A stretch of 64,000 nt of DNA, taken from assembly GCF_018310535.1 (NCBI RefSeq), contig NZ_CP074102.1, positions 496,001-560,000 on the forward strand, read 5' to 3'. Position numbers and translations under genes: made by a program. This stretch comes from Streptomyces mirabilis (GTDB lineage: Bacteria; Actinomycetota; Actinomycetes; Streptomycetales; Streptomycetaceae). The stretch's first letter is position 1, and each line of letters opens with the position of its first letter. The notes beneath the pieces were generated by a model, which ran no database searches, was not told the origin of the DNA, and saw only the letters and a program-made list of their open reading frames with translations. Shown piece by piece: positions 48,226 through 56,829 of the stretch.

Positions 48226-48972
48226 CATGACTTCCGCGTCCGCTTCTCGTTCTCGCGAAGTGCACGGGCTGGTCACGGCCAGAGCGCATGCCACCGTCCC
48301 CGACATGTCGGCCCCCGCTGGCGCTGTGCGCCTCGTACTTCATGGACGCGATCGGTCTGTCCGACGTCGGCGTCGCGCTGCCAGCCATCCAGCACGACCT
48401 CGCCATGACCTCGGGCTCTCTGGAGTGGATCATCTCCGCGTACGCCCTCGGCTACGGCGGCTTTCTGTTGCTGGGCGGCCGTGACGCCGACCTGCTGGGC
48501 CGATGCCGCGTCTTCATGGTCTCCGTCGCCGTGTTCGCGATCGTCAGCGCGCTGGGCGCCCTCGCTCCGACCGGCGGACTGCTCCTCGCCGCCCGTCTCG
48601 TCAGGGGCATCGCCGCCGGCTTCCTCGCCCCGCCGCGCTGTCCGTCATCACGACCAGCCGGTCCGAAGGCGCCGCCCGTGGGCGTGCCCTGGGCTGGTAT
48701 GCGACCGCCGGAGCGAGCGGCTTCGTCAGCAGTCTCGTCCTGGGCGGTGTACTCACCGAGTCTCGTGGCGCCTGGTGTTCGCACTGCCGGTGCCCATGGC
48801 CATTGCCGCGCTGGTCGCGGCTCCCCGGGTGCTGCCGCCCGACACCCTCACGACGGAGCGCGCGCGGATCGATGTTCCCGGCGCACTGACCGCCACCGGC
48901 GGCCTGCTATAGCTCGTCTACGCGGTCGCGCAGGCGCCCCGGCACGGCTGGGCCTCCGCCTAGAGAGTCGGG
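48226..48972 (+). pseudogene. MFS transporter, multiply frameshifted
   Basis: Successive frames carry consecutive parts of one 14-TM exporter. The leader MTSASASRSREVHG is followed, after a shift, by VALPAIQHDLAMTSGSLEWI and ISAYALGYGGFLLLGGRDAD; after a second shift by ALGWYATAGASGFVSSLVLG; after a third by FALPVPMAIAALVAAPRVLP; then a stop at GGLL, and LVYAVAQAPRHGWASA beyond it. The motif-A loop is intact. Nothing of the C-terminal half remains before the SnoaL-like gene. Confidence 0.8.
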
Positions 48973-49059
48973 CTGTCACCGCGGCCGGGCTGCTGCCGGC
49001 CGCGTTCGCTTCGCCCGGCGCAGCGTCCACGTCTGGACCTCTCCGGTGGCGGGGTGACC

Positions 49060-49536
49060 ATGTCCATCGCCGACATCACCGACTTCGCGGCGCTGGACCC
49101 GTTCTTCCGGGTCATCCGGGAGGGGCTGGCGGGCCTCGTCGACGGTGAGCACTTCTTCGACCTCCTGGCCGAGGACGTGGTCTTCGAGTACGTGATCTCC
49201 GTACCCGGCTACCCGCGCCGGGTTCAGGGACGCCGCGTGGTTGCCGACCTGTACCGCGGCTACGGCGATGTCATGGTCCTGCACAGCGCGGACGGACTCG
49301 CTGTCCACCAAGACCTCCAGACGTCCGTGGTCGTGCTCGAGTACGCGGTGCACGGACGGGCGGTCCGCACCGGGCGTGCCTACGACAACCACTTCGTGTC
49401 CGTGATCACCGTCAAGGACCGCAGGGTGACGCACTGGCGGGACTACCTGGACCCCGTCGCCGTCTTCCGCGCCATCGGATGGCCGGCGGAGGATCGCTGG
49501 ACGGGGAAGAGTTCGAACCTGCCGACAGGCCTGTAG
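49060..49536 (+). CDS. SnoaL/NTF2-like protein
   Basis: 158 residues of the cone-shaped NTF2 fold: LDPFFRVIREGLAGLVDGEH, FFDLLAEDVVFEYVISVPGY, then a long curved sheet ending RRVTHWRDYLDPVAVFRAIG. The His/Asp pair in THWRDYLD is where the active site of polyketide cyclases and isomerases of this fold lies. Function unknown; it may act on a small hydrophobic metabolite. ATG 49060 is used; GTG 49054 is an alternative in the same frame. Confidence 0.88.
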   Translation: MSIADITDFAALDPFFRVIREGLAGLVDGEHFFDLLAEDVVFEYVISVPGYPRRVQGRRVVADLYRGYGDVMVLHSADGLAVHQDLQTSVVVLEYAVHGRAVRTGRAYDNHFVSVITVKDRRVTHWRDYLDPVAVFRAIGWPAEDRWTGKSSNLPTGL

Positions 49537-49632
49537 GGCTTCCCGCCAGGCTCGAACCGGTGGACGGGGCTGTGTGGCCACCCGACCCGAGGCCGCGGGC
49601 GGGTCGGCCGCGCGGCCGCCTACTGTGGAGGC

Positions 49633-49914
49633 ATGGGCGAAATCGTCGTCGTGTATGAGCTCGGCAAGCCGATGGCCAGACGTTCCTCCCCGGGGACACC
49701 GGCTGGTGAGGAACGGTCCGTCCGCAAGGTGCACGCCGCGCCCTCCGCCCCGGGGGCGCCCTCCTCGACGGGACCGCGGACCCTCTGCGGCAAGGACACC
49801 TTCGCCATGGAGACGGCCCGCTGGAAGCCCTCCGAGCACCCTGGGGCGCCCTGGCACCCCGCGGAGTATGCGTCCGTGGTCTGTTCCGACTGCGATGCCG
49901 TCATCGAGACCTGA
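49633..49914 (+). CDS. Small hypothetical protein with Cys motif
   Basis: 93 residues, start ATG 49633 with GTGGAGGC directly upstream. No family recognised. It has a positively charged, Pro/Ser-rich middle and cysteines in TLCGKDT and VCSDCDAV, which could bind a metal. Codon usage is normal for the window, which favours a real gene. The 245 bp after it hold nothing I can identify. Confidence 0.55.
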   Translation: MGEIVVVYELGKPMARRSSPGTPAGEERSVRKVHAAPSAPGAPSSTGPRTLCGKDTFAMETARWKPSEHPGAPWHPAEYASVVCSDCDAVIET

Positions 49915-50159
49915 CCGGCGTAACCTGACCGGCGTAGCGGCTGCCTGACGTCGCTGCGCTGTCGGAGGAGTCCGCCACTGTCCTGTATCCACACGCTCGT
50001 TTCAACGGCCTCCGGGGGAATCGCTCTTCCGCTCGCCGACTTCGGAGCATGCGGCTCCGGACGGGCCCACTCCGTATCCGTCGGATCCCCCGCCGCACGG
50101 CGGAGGATCCCATCGGAGGCTGCCGGCCTCGACAGCCTGCAGCACCCGCCTTCTACCGC

Positions 50160-50591
50160 TCACCGCCCTTGTTCCACGCACTCCTTGAAATGCTCCAGAT
50201 CACTGCGGACGAGCCGTTCGATCGCGTTCGCCTGGGCGAATCCCTTCAGCCCGCCGAAGGTCTCCCTGATCGTGTCGGGGTCGTACTCGAGCCGTGCCTG
50301 GATCCGGGTGCTGTTCTGGTCGATCGGCTGCAGCGAGAAGGAGCCCGCCAGTTCGGGGTCGCCAGTGGTGTGCCACTCCATCACGCGTTCCCCCTTGCGG
50401 TCGGAGATCTCGGCCTCGAACTCCCTGGCCCGGCCGCGGACCTCGACGTCCACACGCGCTCGGCCCCCCGCCTCCGTACGGACCTCGCGCACTCCTTCCA
50501 CGAAGCGCGGATAGTTCTCCACCCGGTGGAGGTCGTCCCAAGCCTTGTCGATCGGAACTCCGACGTCGACGCGTTCTTCGAGGGTGCTCAT
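50160..50591 (-). CDS. SRPBCC-family (polyketide cyclase/CoQ-binding-like) protein
   Basis: 143 residues of the START/Bet v1-like fold: MSTLEERVDVGVPIDKAWDD, YPRFVEGVREVRTEAGGRAR, VMEWHTTGDPELAGSFSLQP and the C-terminal helix NAIERLVRSDLEHFKECVEQ. Such proteins bind hydrophobic ligands; members with this pattern are often stress-associated in Streptomyces. The ATG at 50591 has GGAGG upstream. No partner gene is close. Confidence 0.9.
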   Translation of the reverse strand: MSTLEERVDVGVPIDKAWDDLHRVENYPRFVEGVREVRTEAGGRARVDVEVRGRAREFEAEISDRKGERVMEWHTTGDPELAGSFSLQPIDQNSTRIQARLEYDPDTIRETFGGLKGFAQANAIERLVRSDLEHFKECVEQGR

Positions 50592-50758
50592 GGCCCACCT
50601 CCAAGTTTCGACTCATGACGCATGGCCCTCTGCGTCCAGTGTGCGCCCGACACCGGCCCATCGGCCGACACGCGAGACGGACTGACCACCATGTGACAGG
50701 CCAGTGCGGTTGATGCAATGTTGAAACCCCTCTGTGTGTCTCCGTTCGCGTCCGACAC

Positions 50759-50959
50759 ATGCCATGTGGGACGGGGGGTGCGAGCGAAGCCGATCGACCT
50801 CGGGAAGTCGCGCAGGCGAAGGGGCGACGGGTCGTGGCCGAGGACTGCTTCACCAAGCGGATCGACGGTACGCCCGCGTATATGACGGTGGAGAGGCCGG
50901 CCGGCGGTTCCGTGCAGGTCGAGATCCTCGGGGACCGCGACGACAGCCACTGGTGCTGA
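50759..50959 (+). CDS. Small hypothetical protein
   Basis: 66 codons ending in AYMTVERPAGGSVQVEILGD with RDDSHWC. The C-terminal half has a coherent beta-strand texture, but the N-terminal part and start are unsure and no ribosome site is clear. No family recognised. Confidence 0.35.
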   Translation: MPCGTGGASEADRPREVAQAKGRRVVAEDCFTKRIDGTPAYMTVERPAGGSVQVEILGDRDDSHWC

Positions 50960-51266
50960 GCGCGCCCCGGCCGGTGCGGGAGCCGCAGTCCCCGGTGGCG
51001 GCGGTGCCGGGTGGGGTGGTCAACATCGGCCAGTCGGCAAACTGACCGACGCCACGCCCGGGCACCACGCCCGGGCACACGTCCCAGGCCCCGTGGTCCC
51101 GTCGACCCGACGGGACCACGAGGCCTGGACAGGGCGGAGGCCATCCGGCTGCCGCGGTCCGGCACACCCGGCGTCGGCCATGCCCGGCGGCTTCCTACGG
51201 GTCCCGGACTCGGTGCCCAGAAAACCGAAAGCCGCGGGACGACCGGTCCCGGCGCATGCTGGTGCC

Positions 51267-51485
51267 ATGGACGTGCACCCTCCAGTGGTCGTGCATCCGC
51301 CGGAGTCGGACGGGGGGCGACGGGTGACGATCGACGGCGAGCCCATGGGCACCGCGTACAGCCTGTTCGACGTGCTGGACTTCCTGCACCGTGCGGGTCT
51401 GCCCGCCGAGGACCGCGCCGTCGACGACGCCGAGCTGATCGAGTGGCGTGGCGGCGGACCGTACGACTGGAACAACACGGCGTAG
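51267..51485 (+). CDS. Small conserved hypothetical protein
   Basis: 72 residues from ATG 51267: VVVHPPESDGGRRVTIDGEP, TAYSLFDVLDFLHRAGLPAE and ELIEWRGGGPYDWNN. It resembles short streptomycete proteins with the LIEWRGGGP tail; function unknown. The reading frame stays open upstream but sequence there lacks protein texture. Confidence 0.6.
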   Translation: MDVHPPVVVHPPESDGGRRVTIDGEPMGTAYSLFDVLDFLHRAGLPAEDRAVDDAELIEWRGGGPYDWNNTA

Positions 51486-51851
51486 CCACCGTCACCCACT
51501 CTGTCCGCCCCGCCGTGTAATCGCCCCATGCCCACTCCGCGGCCCACTGCGCCTGAACGGCGCGGGCGACGCCCGCCACAGCCCCGCCGGCGATCGCTGC
51601 CGCCAGTACGCCCACAAGGTCCGACTGGAGCACGGCCTCCTCATGCTCCACGGGTTTCGATGTGACTGCGCCGTGTCGTGACCGGGCCCGCATACAGGTA
51701 TGTGAGGGCGCCCACATACGGGCATTCGGGTGGGCGATGTCGCTACCGGTGGTCCCGCTGGTCCCCTTCGACGACGGTGTGCTCCGCCTCCGCGATCACC
51801 GTGCCGTTCCAGATGGCCCTCATCATGGCCGCTTCCCGCCGTCCCCGCCCC
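51486..51851. other. Gap with no recognisable gene
   Basis: 366 bp between the small hypothetical gene and the PP2C gene. A minus-strand stretch near 51.55-51.65 kb (DLVGVLAAAIAGGAVAGVAR) is hydrophobic, but it has no bounded start or stop of its own. No hairpin or repeat stands out. Confidence 0.5.
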
Positions 51852-52598
51852 CTACTCGCCTCCGATGCGTACGACCGCCAGCGTGATGTTGTCGGGCCCG
51901 CCCGCCGTAATGGCGGCCTTCCACAGCTCGAAGGCCGCCCGGCCGTCGTCGTGCTCCCGCATCACCGCGTCGAGCACGTCCGTCGTCACCGGGTCGGTCA
52001 GGCCGTCTGTGCAGATGAGGTAGCGGTCGCCGGGTGACAGCGACACCGCCGTCACATGAGGACGGATGGCGCGGTAGCCGGGCGTACCGCCGAGGCACTG
52101 GGTGACGACGGACGTGGTGCGCTCCCCAGGTTCGAGCGGCGGGCTGTCGTCGACGCTCACCTGGCGCAGCCCCTCGCGGGAGGCCGCGAGGACCCGGCTG
52201 TCACCCACGTTGAACGCCAGCAACGAGCCGGGCTGTACGACGATGCCGGCGACGGTCGTCCCCATGATGGCCAGCTCGCTTCCGGCGCCGCCGGCGGCCA
52301 GGTACACGGCGCGGTTGCAGGAGTTCAAGGCGTCGCGGACGGCGTCCTCGCTGCTGAGGGTGGGACCGATCGACGCGATCCGGCGGGCGGCCAGGGCGCT
52401 GGCCACGTCGCCGCCGGGATGTCCGCCGAGCCCGTCGGCGACGGCGACGACGAGGGGCGTCCCCAGCGGGAAAACCAGGGTCTGCGGACTCTCGGTCACG
52501 GTGGCGCACAGTGTCCACGGTCCGACGACGAGGCTGTCCTCGTTCCGCTCGCGGAGCAGCCCGGGGTGGCTCAGAGCACTCACTGCGACGTACGACAT
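51852..52598 (-). CDS. PP2C-family Ser/Thr protein phosphatase
   Basis: 248 residues. Metal-binding motifs in order: SHPGLLRERNEDSLVVG, VVAVADGLGGHPGGDVASAL, NVGDSRVLAASREGLRQVSV, ICTDGLTDPVT and GGPDNITLAVVR. All key Asp residues are present, so it should be an active Mn/Mg-dependent phosphatase opposing Hanks-type kinases, which are not seen nearby. ATG 52598 is preferred; the longer frame adds an Arg-rich stretch. Confidence 0.93.
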   Translation of the reverse strand: MSYVAVSALSHPGLLRERNEDSLVVGPWTLCATVTESPQTLVFPLGTPLVVAVADGLGGHPGGDVASALAARRIASIGPTLSSEDAVRDALNSCNRAVYLAAGGAGSELAIMGTTVAGIVVQPGSLLAFNVGDSRVLAASREGLRQVSVDDSPPLEPGERTTSVVTQCLGGTPGYRAIRPHVTAVSLSPGDRYLICTDGLTDPVTTDVLDAVMREHDDGRAAFELWKAAITAGGPDNITLAVVRIGGE

Positions 52599-52947
52599 GG
52601 AGCGCCACCGCCTTCCTGCGCCGGAACACCGCCGGAGGCCGGGCCCCGGACCTGCTGACACTCGCACACGAGGTCCTCACGGCCGGATCCAGCTCGCGCG
52701 CAGCCACCCGGCCGAGCCCGCTGACCGGCCCTGTCTCAGTGCGGGAAGCCTGCAACTCCGCCGGGAGCACGGACGCCTCCCCGGCGAGGTACTGGTGCGT
52801 CAAACCGACCACCGCCCAATCGGCGAGCGGGGCGACAGCACCATTCTCCGCTCCGGCGCGCCCTCCGGCCAGCCTCCACGGACGGCCGCGGTGGCCTGCC
52901 GTGGCTCGAGGGTTGCGGCTGTGGCGATGGCGACTTGACGTGCTCCC
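52599..52947. other. Gap with no recognisable gene
   Basis: 349 bp between the PP2C start and the TnpB 3' end. No recognised coding sequence. The part nearest 52.93 kb should include the right end of the IS200/IS605-type element. Confidence 0.5.
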
Positions 52948-53673
52948 CTAAGGTCCAGGGATTCCGGCCTGGGTCGTCTGACCTTTCCGGGGGCTTCCTG
53001 CTTCAAGGCGCTGTGCCGGGACTTTCGTCCTGGTCTTACCGGCGCTCTGCGAGGCGTTTGGCGTCTCCGCCCGTCCGGCGGCGACGATACGGCGTCCTTC
53101 GAAGAGGACGTTGCGGGCTGCGTTGTGGTCGCGGTCGTGCACGGTGCCGCACGCGCCGCACGTCCACTGCCGGACGTGCAGGGGCTTGGGGCCGTCACGG
53201 AATCCGCAGGCCGAGCAGACCTGAGAGGACGGGAATGCGCGGTCCACCTGGGCGAAGGTGCGGCCGTGTCTGACCGCCTTGTACTCCAGCATGCCGACGA
53301 ACGCGGACCATCCCGCGTCGTGCACGGACTTGGCGAGCCGGGTGCGGCCGAGGCCGGACACCTCGAGGTCTTCCACGTACACCGCTTGGTTTTCGCGGAT
53401 GATCTGTGTGGATGCCTTGTGGTGGAAGTCCCGGCGCCGGTCCGCCATCCTGGCGTGCTGGCGGGCGACCTTGATGCGGGCCTTGGCCCTGTTCTTCGAT
53501 CCCTTGGCCTTGCGGGACAGCTCCCGCTGAAGGCGCTTGAGTTTCTTCTCCGCCCGGCGCAGGAAGCGGGGGCTGTCGATCTTCCGGCCGTCGGGCAGGA
53601 CGGCGAAGGCGGACAGGCCGAGGTCGATACCGGACTCCGCCTCCATGCAGCTCTCTGGTCCCGGTTTTATCAA
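52948..53673 (-). mobile_element. TnpB (IS200/IS605-type OrfB), 5'-truncated
   Basis: About 240 residues remain. RuvC-I Asp is in GIDLGLSAFAVLPDGRKIDS, RuvC-II Glu in VYVEDLEVSGLGR, the zinc finger in QVCSACGFRDG and TCGACGTVHD, and RuvC-III Asp in DRDHNAARNVLFEG. The catalytic core and 3' end are complete, but the N-terminal recognition and wedge part (about 130-150 residues) is missing: sequence before 53645 has no TnpB similarity. No TnpA is present. TnpB guide RNA normally overlaps the 3' end of the gene, so that part may persist here. Confidence 0.88.
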
Positions 53674-53748
53674 GGGGCAGGGTCAAGGGCCCTGTCGATT
53701 CCGGAGCACGAATCCCTCCCTCTTCGGGACGCTTTTCACCGAAGGGCT

Positions 53749-54060
53749 TCACAGGGCCCAGTGGCGGAAAGCTTCGATCCATTCGGCGCCCTCGGGCGGA
53801 GGCTCGGGCAGCGGGAGGTCTCGCAGACCTATGGGTTGGAGGATCTGTCCGCGGCGGCAGATCGCTACTACTCCGCTGCCTGGTCGCAGGTCGATCTCCT
53901 CGACGATGACGTCGACTCCCAACACTTCGGTGGTGAAGGGCACGGTAACGCGGTCGCTGAGCACGGCATGGAAGCCGACCAGCTCTTCGTCCTCGCCGTA
54001 GGCGTCAACGAGCGCCTCGGCGATCATGGCGTCGAGGTCCTGGTCCGACAGACCCTCCAC
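53749..54060 (-). CDS. Small acidic hypothetical protein
   Basis: 103 residues from GTG 54060 (GGAAGG 8 bases upstream): LSDQDLDAMIAEALVDAYGE, DEELVGFHAVLSDRVTVPFT and VVAICRRGQILQPIGLRDLP. The pattern is that of a small domain annotated as calcium-binding in some streptomycete proteins; I cannot confirm metal binding. It starts 22 bp after the SEC-C gene on the same strand, so the pair is probably co-transcribed. Confidence 0.7.
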   Translation of the reverse strand: MEGLSDQDLDAMIAEALVDAYGEDEELVGFHAVLSDRVTVPFTTEVLGVDVIVEEIDLRPGSGVVAICRRGQILQPIGLRDLPLPEPPPEGAEWIEAFRHWAL

Positions 54061-54082
54061 TGTGTGGTCCTTCCCTGCGAGA

Positions 54083-55162
54083 TCAGTTCCTGGCCGAGGC
54101 GCCGCAGCACTTCTTGTATTTTCGGCCCGAGTCGCACCAGCATGGCCCGTTCCGCGGCGGGGGCCAGGCTAGCGACTCGTCCGGGTGGGCGCGCACCACA
54201 TGCCTGCTGAACGCGCGGCGGGTGCCCGGGGTGTCGGCATCGCGCCCTTCACGGACGGCGAACTCCTCGTACGCGGCCAGGGTGGCGCTGACGATATGCA
54301 CCCGGGCGGCGCCGGCCTCCGCGTAGGTGCGCGCGTCGGTCTGCAACCGCTGTGCGTAGGCGGTGTAGTCGTCCCCGTAGGAGTCGGTCGACTCGGGCCA
54401 GCGGGTGCGTACCGCGGCGAAGTCCTCGCGTACCCAGCGCAGCACGATCCCGTCGAAGGCCGCTGTGTCCTCGGGCACCTCCACCGGCCTCCCCGACGGC
54501 AGCCCACTCAGTGACCGGTCCAACTCTTCGCCGAATTCCCGTAGTTCGGCGTCGGTCTCGGCTTCGGCGGCCAGGTCGTCGTCGGTGGGCTCCAGACCGA
54601 GGTCCCGGCGCAGGAGAGCCCGACTGATGCGCAGCTCGCGGCGCAGTCGGGCGGCCTCGCCGCCACCGGTCCCCTCGTTCTCCCGCGCTGCGGGGTGTGC
54701 CAGGGCGGCCAGGCACCAGTCAAGGGCCCGTTCGGACCTGCCGATCTCCCCGAGCATGTCGACCATGTCGTCGAAGACCTGCAGATCGGCCACGGCCTCA
54801 TCGGGCTGCTCGGTCAGCTCCTTGCGCAGGGCTTGCTCGGCCTGTTCGGCGTCCCGCTCGCGGTCCTGCGCGTAGAGCGTCTCCACCACCCCGATCTGCG
54901 CCTGTCGGCCGGCCGCGCCGCTGAGTTTCGTCGCCCGAGTGAACAGCTCCAGCGCCTTTGCGTCGTCGCCGGCCTGCTGCTGCTCGCCGCGGGCGGTCAG
55001 CCATCCGGCGTGCACCAGGGCGCGGCCCTGGTCCGGATCCCCGGGGTGCTCGTCGGCCCACTGTTCACACTGCGCCGCCGTCGGCTGTCTGCCCACCGTC
55101 GCGAGGAACTGCTTGTGCGGGGAGTCGACAGCTTGGACAGGTGAAGGGGATGCGCCGCTCAT
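54083..55162 (-). CDS. TPR-like protein with C-terminal SEC-C zinc motif
   Basis: 359 residues. Residues 20-200 are helical repeats of TPR type (ALVHAGWLTARGEQQQAGDD, ALELFTRATKLSGAAGRQAQ, RSERALDWCLAALAHPAARE). The C terminus has the SEC-C zinc finger NGPCWCDSGRKYKKCCG, which in SecA contacts SecB and ribosomes. The middle region is acidic. Function unknown; SEC-C proteins can act at ribosomes or as nucleic-acid adaptors. It lies just before the 103-residue protein on the same strand. Confidence 0.85.
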   Translation of the reverse strand: MSGASPSPVQAVDSPHKQFLATVGRQPTAAQCEQWADEHPGDPDQGRALVHAGWLTARGEQQQAGDDAKALELFTRATKLSGAAGRQAQIGVVETLYAQDRERDAEQAEQALRKELTEQPDEAVADLQVFDDMVDMLGEIGRSERALDWCLAALAHPAARENEGTGGGEAARLRRELRISRALLRRDLGLEPTDDDLAAEAETDAELREFGEELDRSLSGLPSGRPVEVPEDTAAFDGIVLRWVREDFAAVRTRWPESTDSYGDDYTAYAQRLQTDARTYAEAGAARVHIVSATLAAYEEFAVREGRDADTPGTRRAFSRHVVRAHPDESLAWPPPRNGPCWCDSGRKYKKCCGASARN

Positions 55163-55405
55163 ACCGCGACCCTACCGAGGACCGGCAGCCCAACTCCCCT
55201 TTCGTTTATGGGCCTGACACCGTGACGGGCCATGTGGTATCGACGGCCGACATCACCGCGCTGCGGCCGGGCTGTGCCTGGACGTGCCGCACGCGCCCGC
55301 CTCTGGCCGTCCCCAACTCCGTGCCGAAGCCGCCCGGCCTAGTGGGTGGCTTTGGCGCACACCCCTGTATGAAGGCGTCTTGGCTCGGCTCGCCCGGCCG
55401 GACGG

Positions 55406-56578
55406 TCAGGGGTTGGGGAAGCCCAGGGCGTCGAATCGGCGCATGAGCGAGGGCTTTCCTCGGTGGGCGGTGCGCAGTTCGCCGGATCTGCGGTCGAAGT
55501 CGGCGGCGCTGCCCTGACGTGCGTGGAGTGCGCGCAGGTCACTGAGCAGCGCGACGGCCTGGTCGTAGGCGGCCGGTTTGCGCTGGGCGATGAGGTTGTC
55601 GACGGTGCGCCAGGCGGTCGCCTGGTCGCGGGCCAAGTGATCCAGGCGCGCGTCGCGGGCCTCGGCAACTGCCCGTACTCGGGCTTGCTCCGCCGCCCCG
55701 CGTGCGGCCCGTTCCCGCTGGGCGCTCACGGTGCGGTGGCGGTGGGCCGCGTCCAGGAGCTGGGCCGCGCTGCGGCGTGCCCCGGGGCTGCCCTCGCTGG
55801 GGCGTAGGGATTGCCGGAAGCGGGCCAGGAGTCCGGGGCCGAGCTGGGGGGCTGTGCCGAGGGCTGCCTGGAGCAGCAGGGTGTCCTTCTCTGGCGCCGG
55901 AAGTCCGGCGATGAAGGCGGCGAGCCTGTCCGGGGCGGCCGCCGACTCGGTGGCCGGAGTGCTGTTGGACGCTGCGACGGCGAGCAGGTCCTGCGGGACG
56001 CGCAGGAAGTCCGCGAGGGCTCGCTGCGGCCCGGTCAGCTCGGCCAGCCCGGCGGGGACGGATGGCTCCGTTTCGCGCTGGTACTCCTCTTCGTCATCGT
56101 CCGCGAGCTCCCAGACGGCGATGGCGGCCAGCCAGCCCAGGTACAACGGGCGAAGGTCCCCAGCCGCGAGCTCGGCGCGGAGCCCCGCGAACGAGGCGAG
56201 CTCGAAGGAGGTCTCGAAATCCCACTCGCCGCCGTCCTCGGCGCTCAGGGAGAAGTCCAGCAGGGTATGGCCGCCGCGCGTCCACACCGCGAGTGTCTCC
56301 TGAAGCGCGTAGCCCTGCGCGGTCTTGGCCGGGAGCACGGAGGCGGGGATACGCAGCAGAAGGCGGCGGCTGCCCCAGTTCGCGTAGTACAGGTGGGCGT
56401 CGTAAAGCTGCTCGACGAGCTTGGTGGGATCGCCGTGGAAGTCACTCCACTGATATTCGTTGACGAAGCTGGTGGAGGTGATCCGGGCCCGCGTAGACAG
56501 CGCTCTCACCTGGGCGATCTCGGCCTGGGTCAGCGGGCGGTCGACGGCCAGGAACTCGTAGTACTGGTACTCGCTCAC
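55406..56578 (-). CDS. Conserved hypothetical protein
   Basis: 390 residues from GTG 56578: EYQYYEFLAVDRPLTQAEIA, STRARITSTSFVNEYQWSDF and HGDPTKLVEQLYDAHLYYAN. The acidic middle (ADDDEEEYQRETEPS) and the coiled-coil-prone C-terminal helix rich in Ala/Arg/Glu are visible. From memory, relatives lie next to SWIM zinc-finger genes; none is seen here. Function unknown. It lies on the same strand as the SEC-C gene downstream (243 bp). Confidence 0.75.
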   Translation of the reverse strand: MSEYQYYEFLAVDRPLTQAEIAQVRALSTRARITSTSFVNEYQWSDFHGDPTKLVEQLYDAHLYYANWGSRRLLLRIPASVLPAKTAQGYALQETLAVWTRGGHTLLDFSLSAEDGGEWDFETSFELASFAGLRAELAAGDLRPLYLGWLAAIAVWELADDDEEEYQRETEPSVPAGLAELTGPQRALADFLRVPQDLLAVAASNSTPATESAAAPDRLAAFIAGLPAPEKDTLLLQAALGTAPQLGPGLLARFRQSLRPSEGSPGARRSAAQLLDAAHRHRTVSAQRERAARGAAEQARVRAVAEARDARLDHLARDQATAWRTVDNLIAQRKPAAYDQAVALLSDLRALHARQGSAADFDRRSGELRTAHRGKPSLMRRFDALGFPNP

Positions 56579-56829
56579 GGCCCGGCAGCCTACCTGCGCG
56601 ACGGGAGCACGCTGGTCTTCGGCTTCGCTGCCGGAATGATCACGGCTTGGCGGAAAGCCTCGCTTGAGGCAACCATGATTTGGGTTGACGATCTCCGGCA
56701 CCGCGTTCACCTACCTGCAGCGATGACTTTACGAGCCCCACAGGCGGAGTCCCTCAAGGCAGCCGGTATCCCTGTCATGCGGTCACTCTGCCGCCGACCT
56801 CGCCCTTGAGCGCCAGGAGCGTCAGGTCC

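Noticed and set aside
50200..51717. Minus-strand open frame of about 500 codons
   Set aside because: Overlaps the SRPBCC and small hypothetical genes in other frames, and its translation is Arg/Pro/Ser low-complexity sequence.
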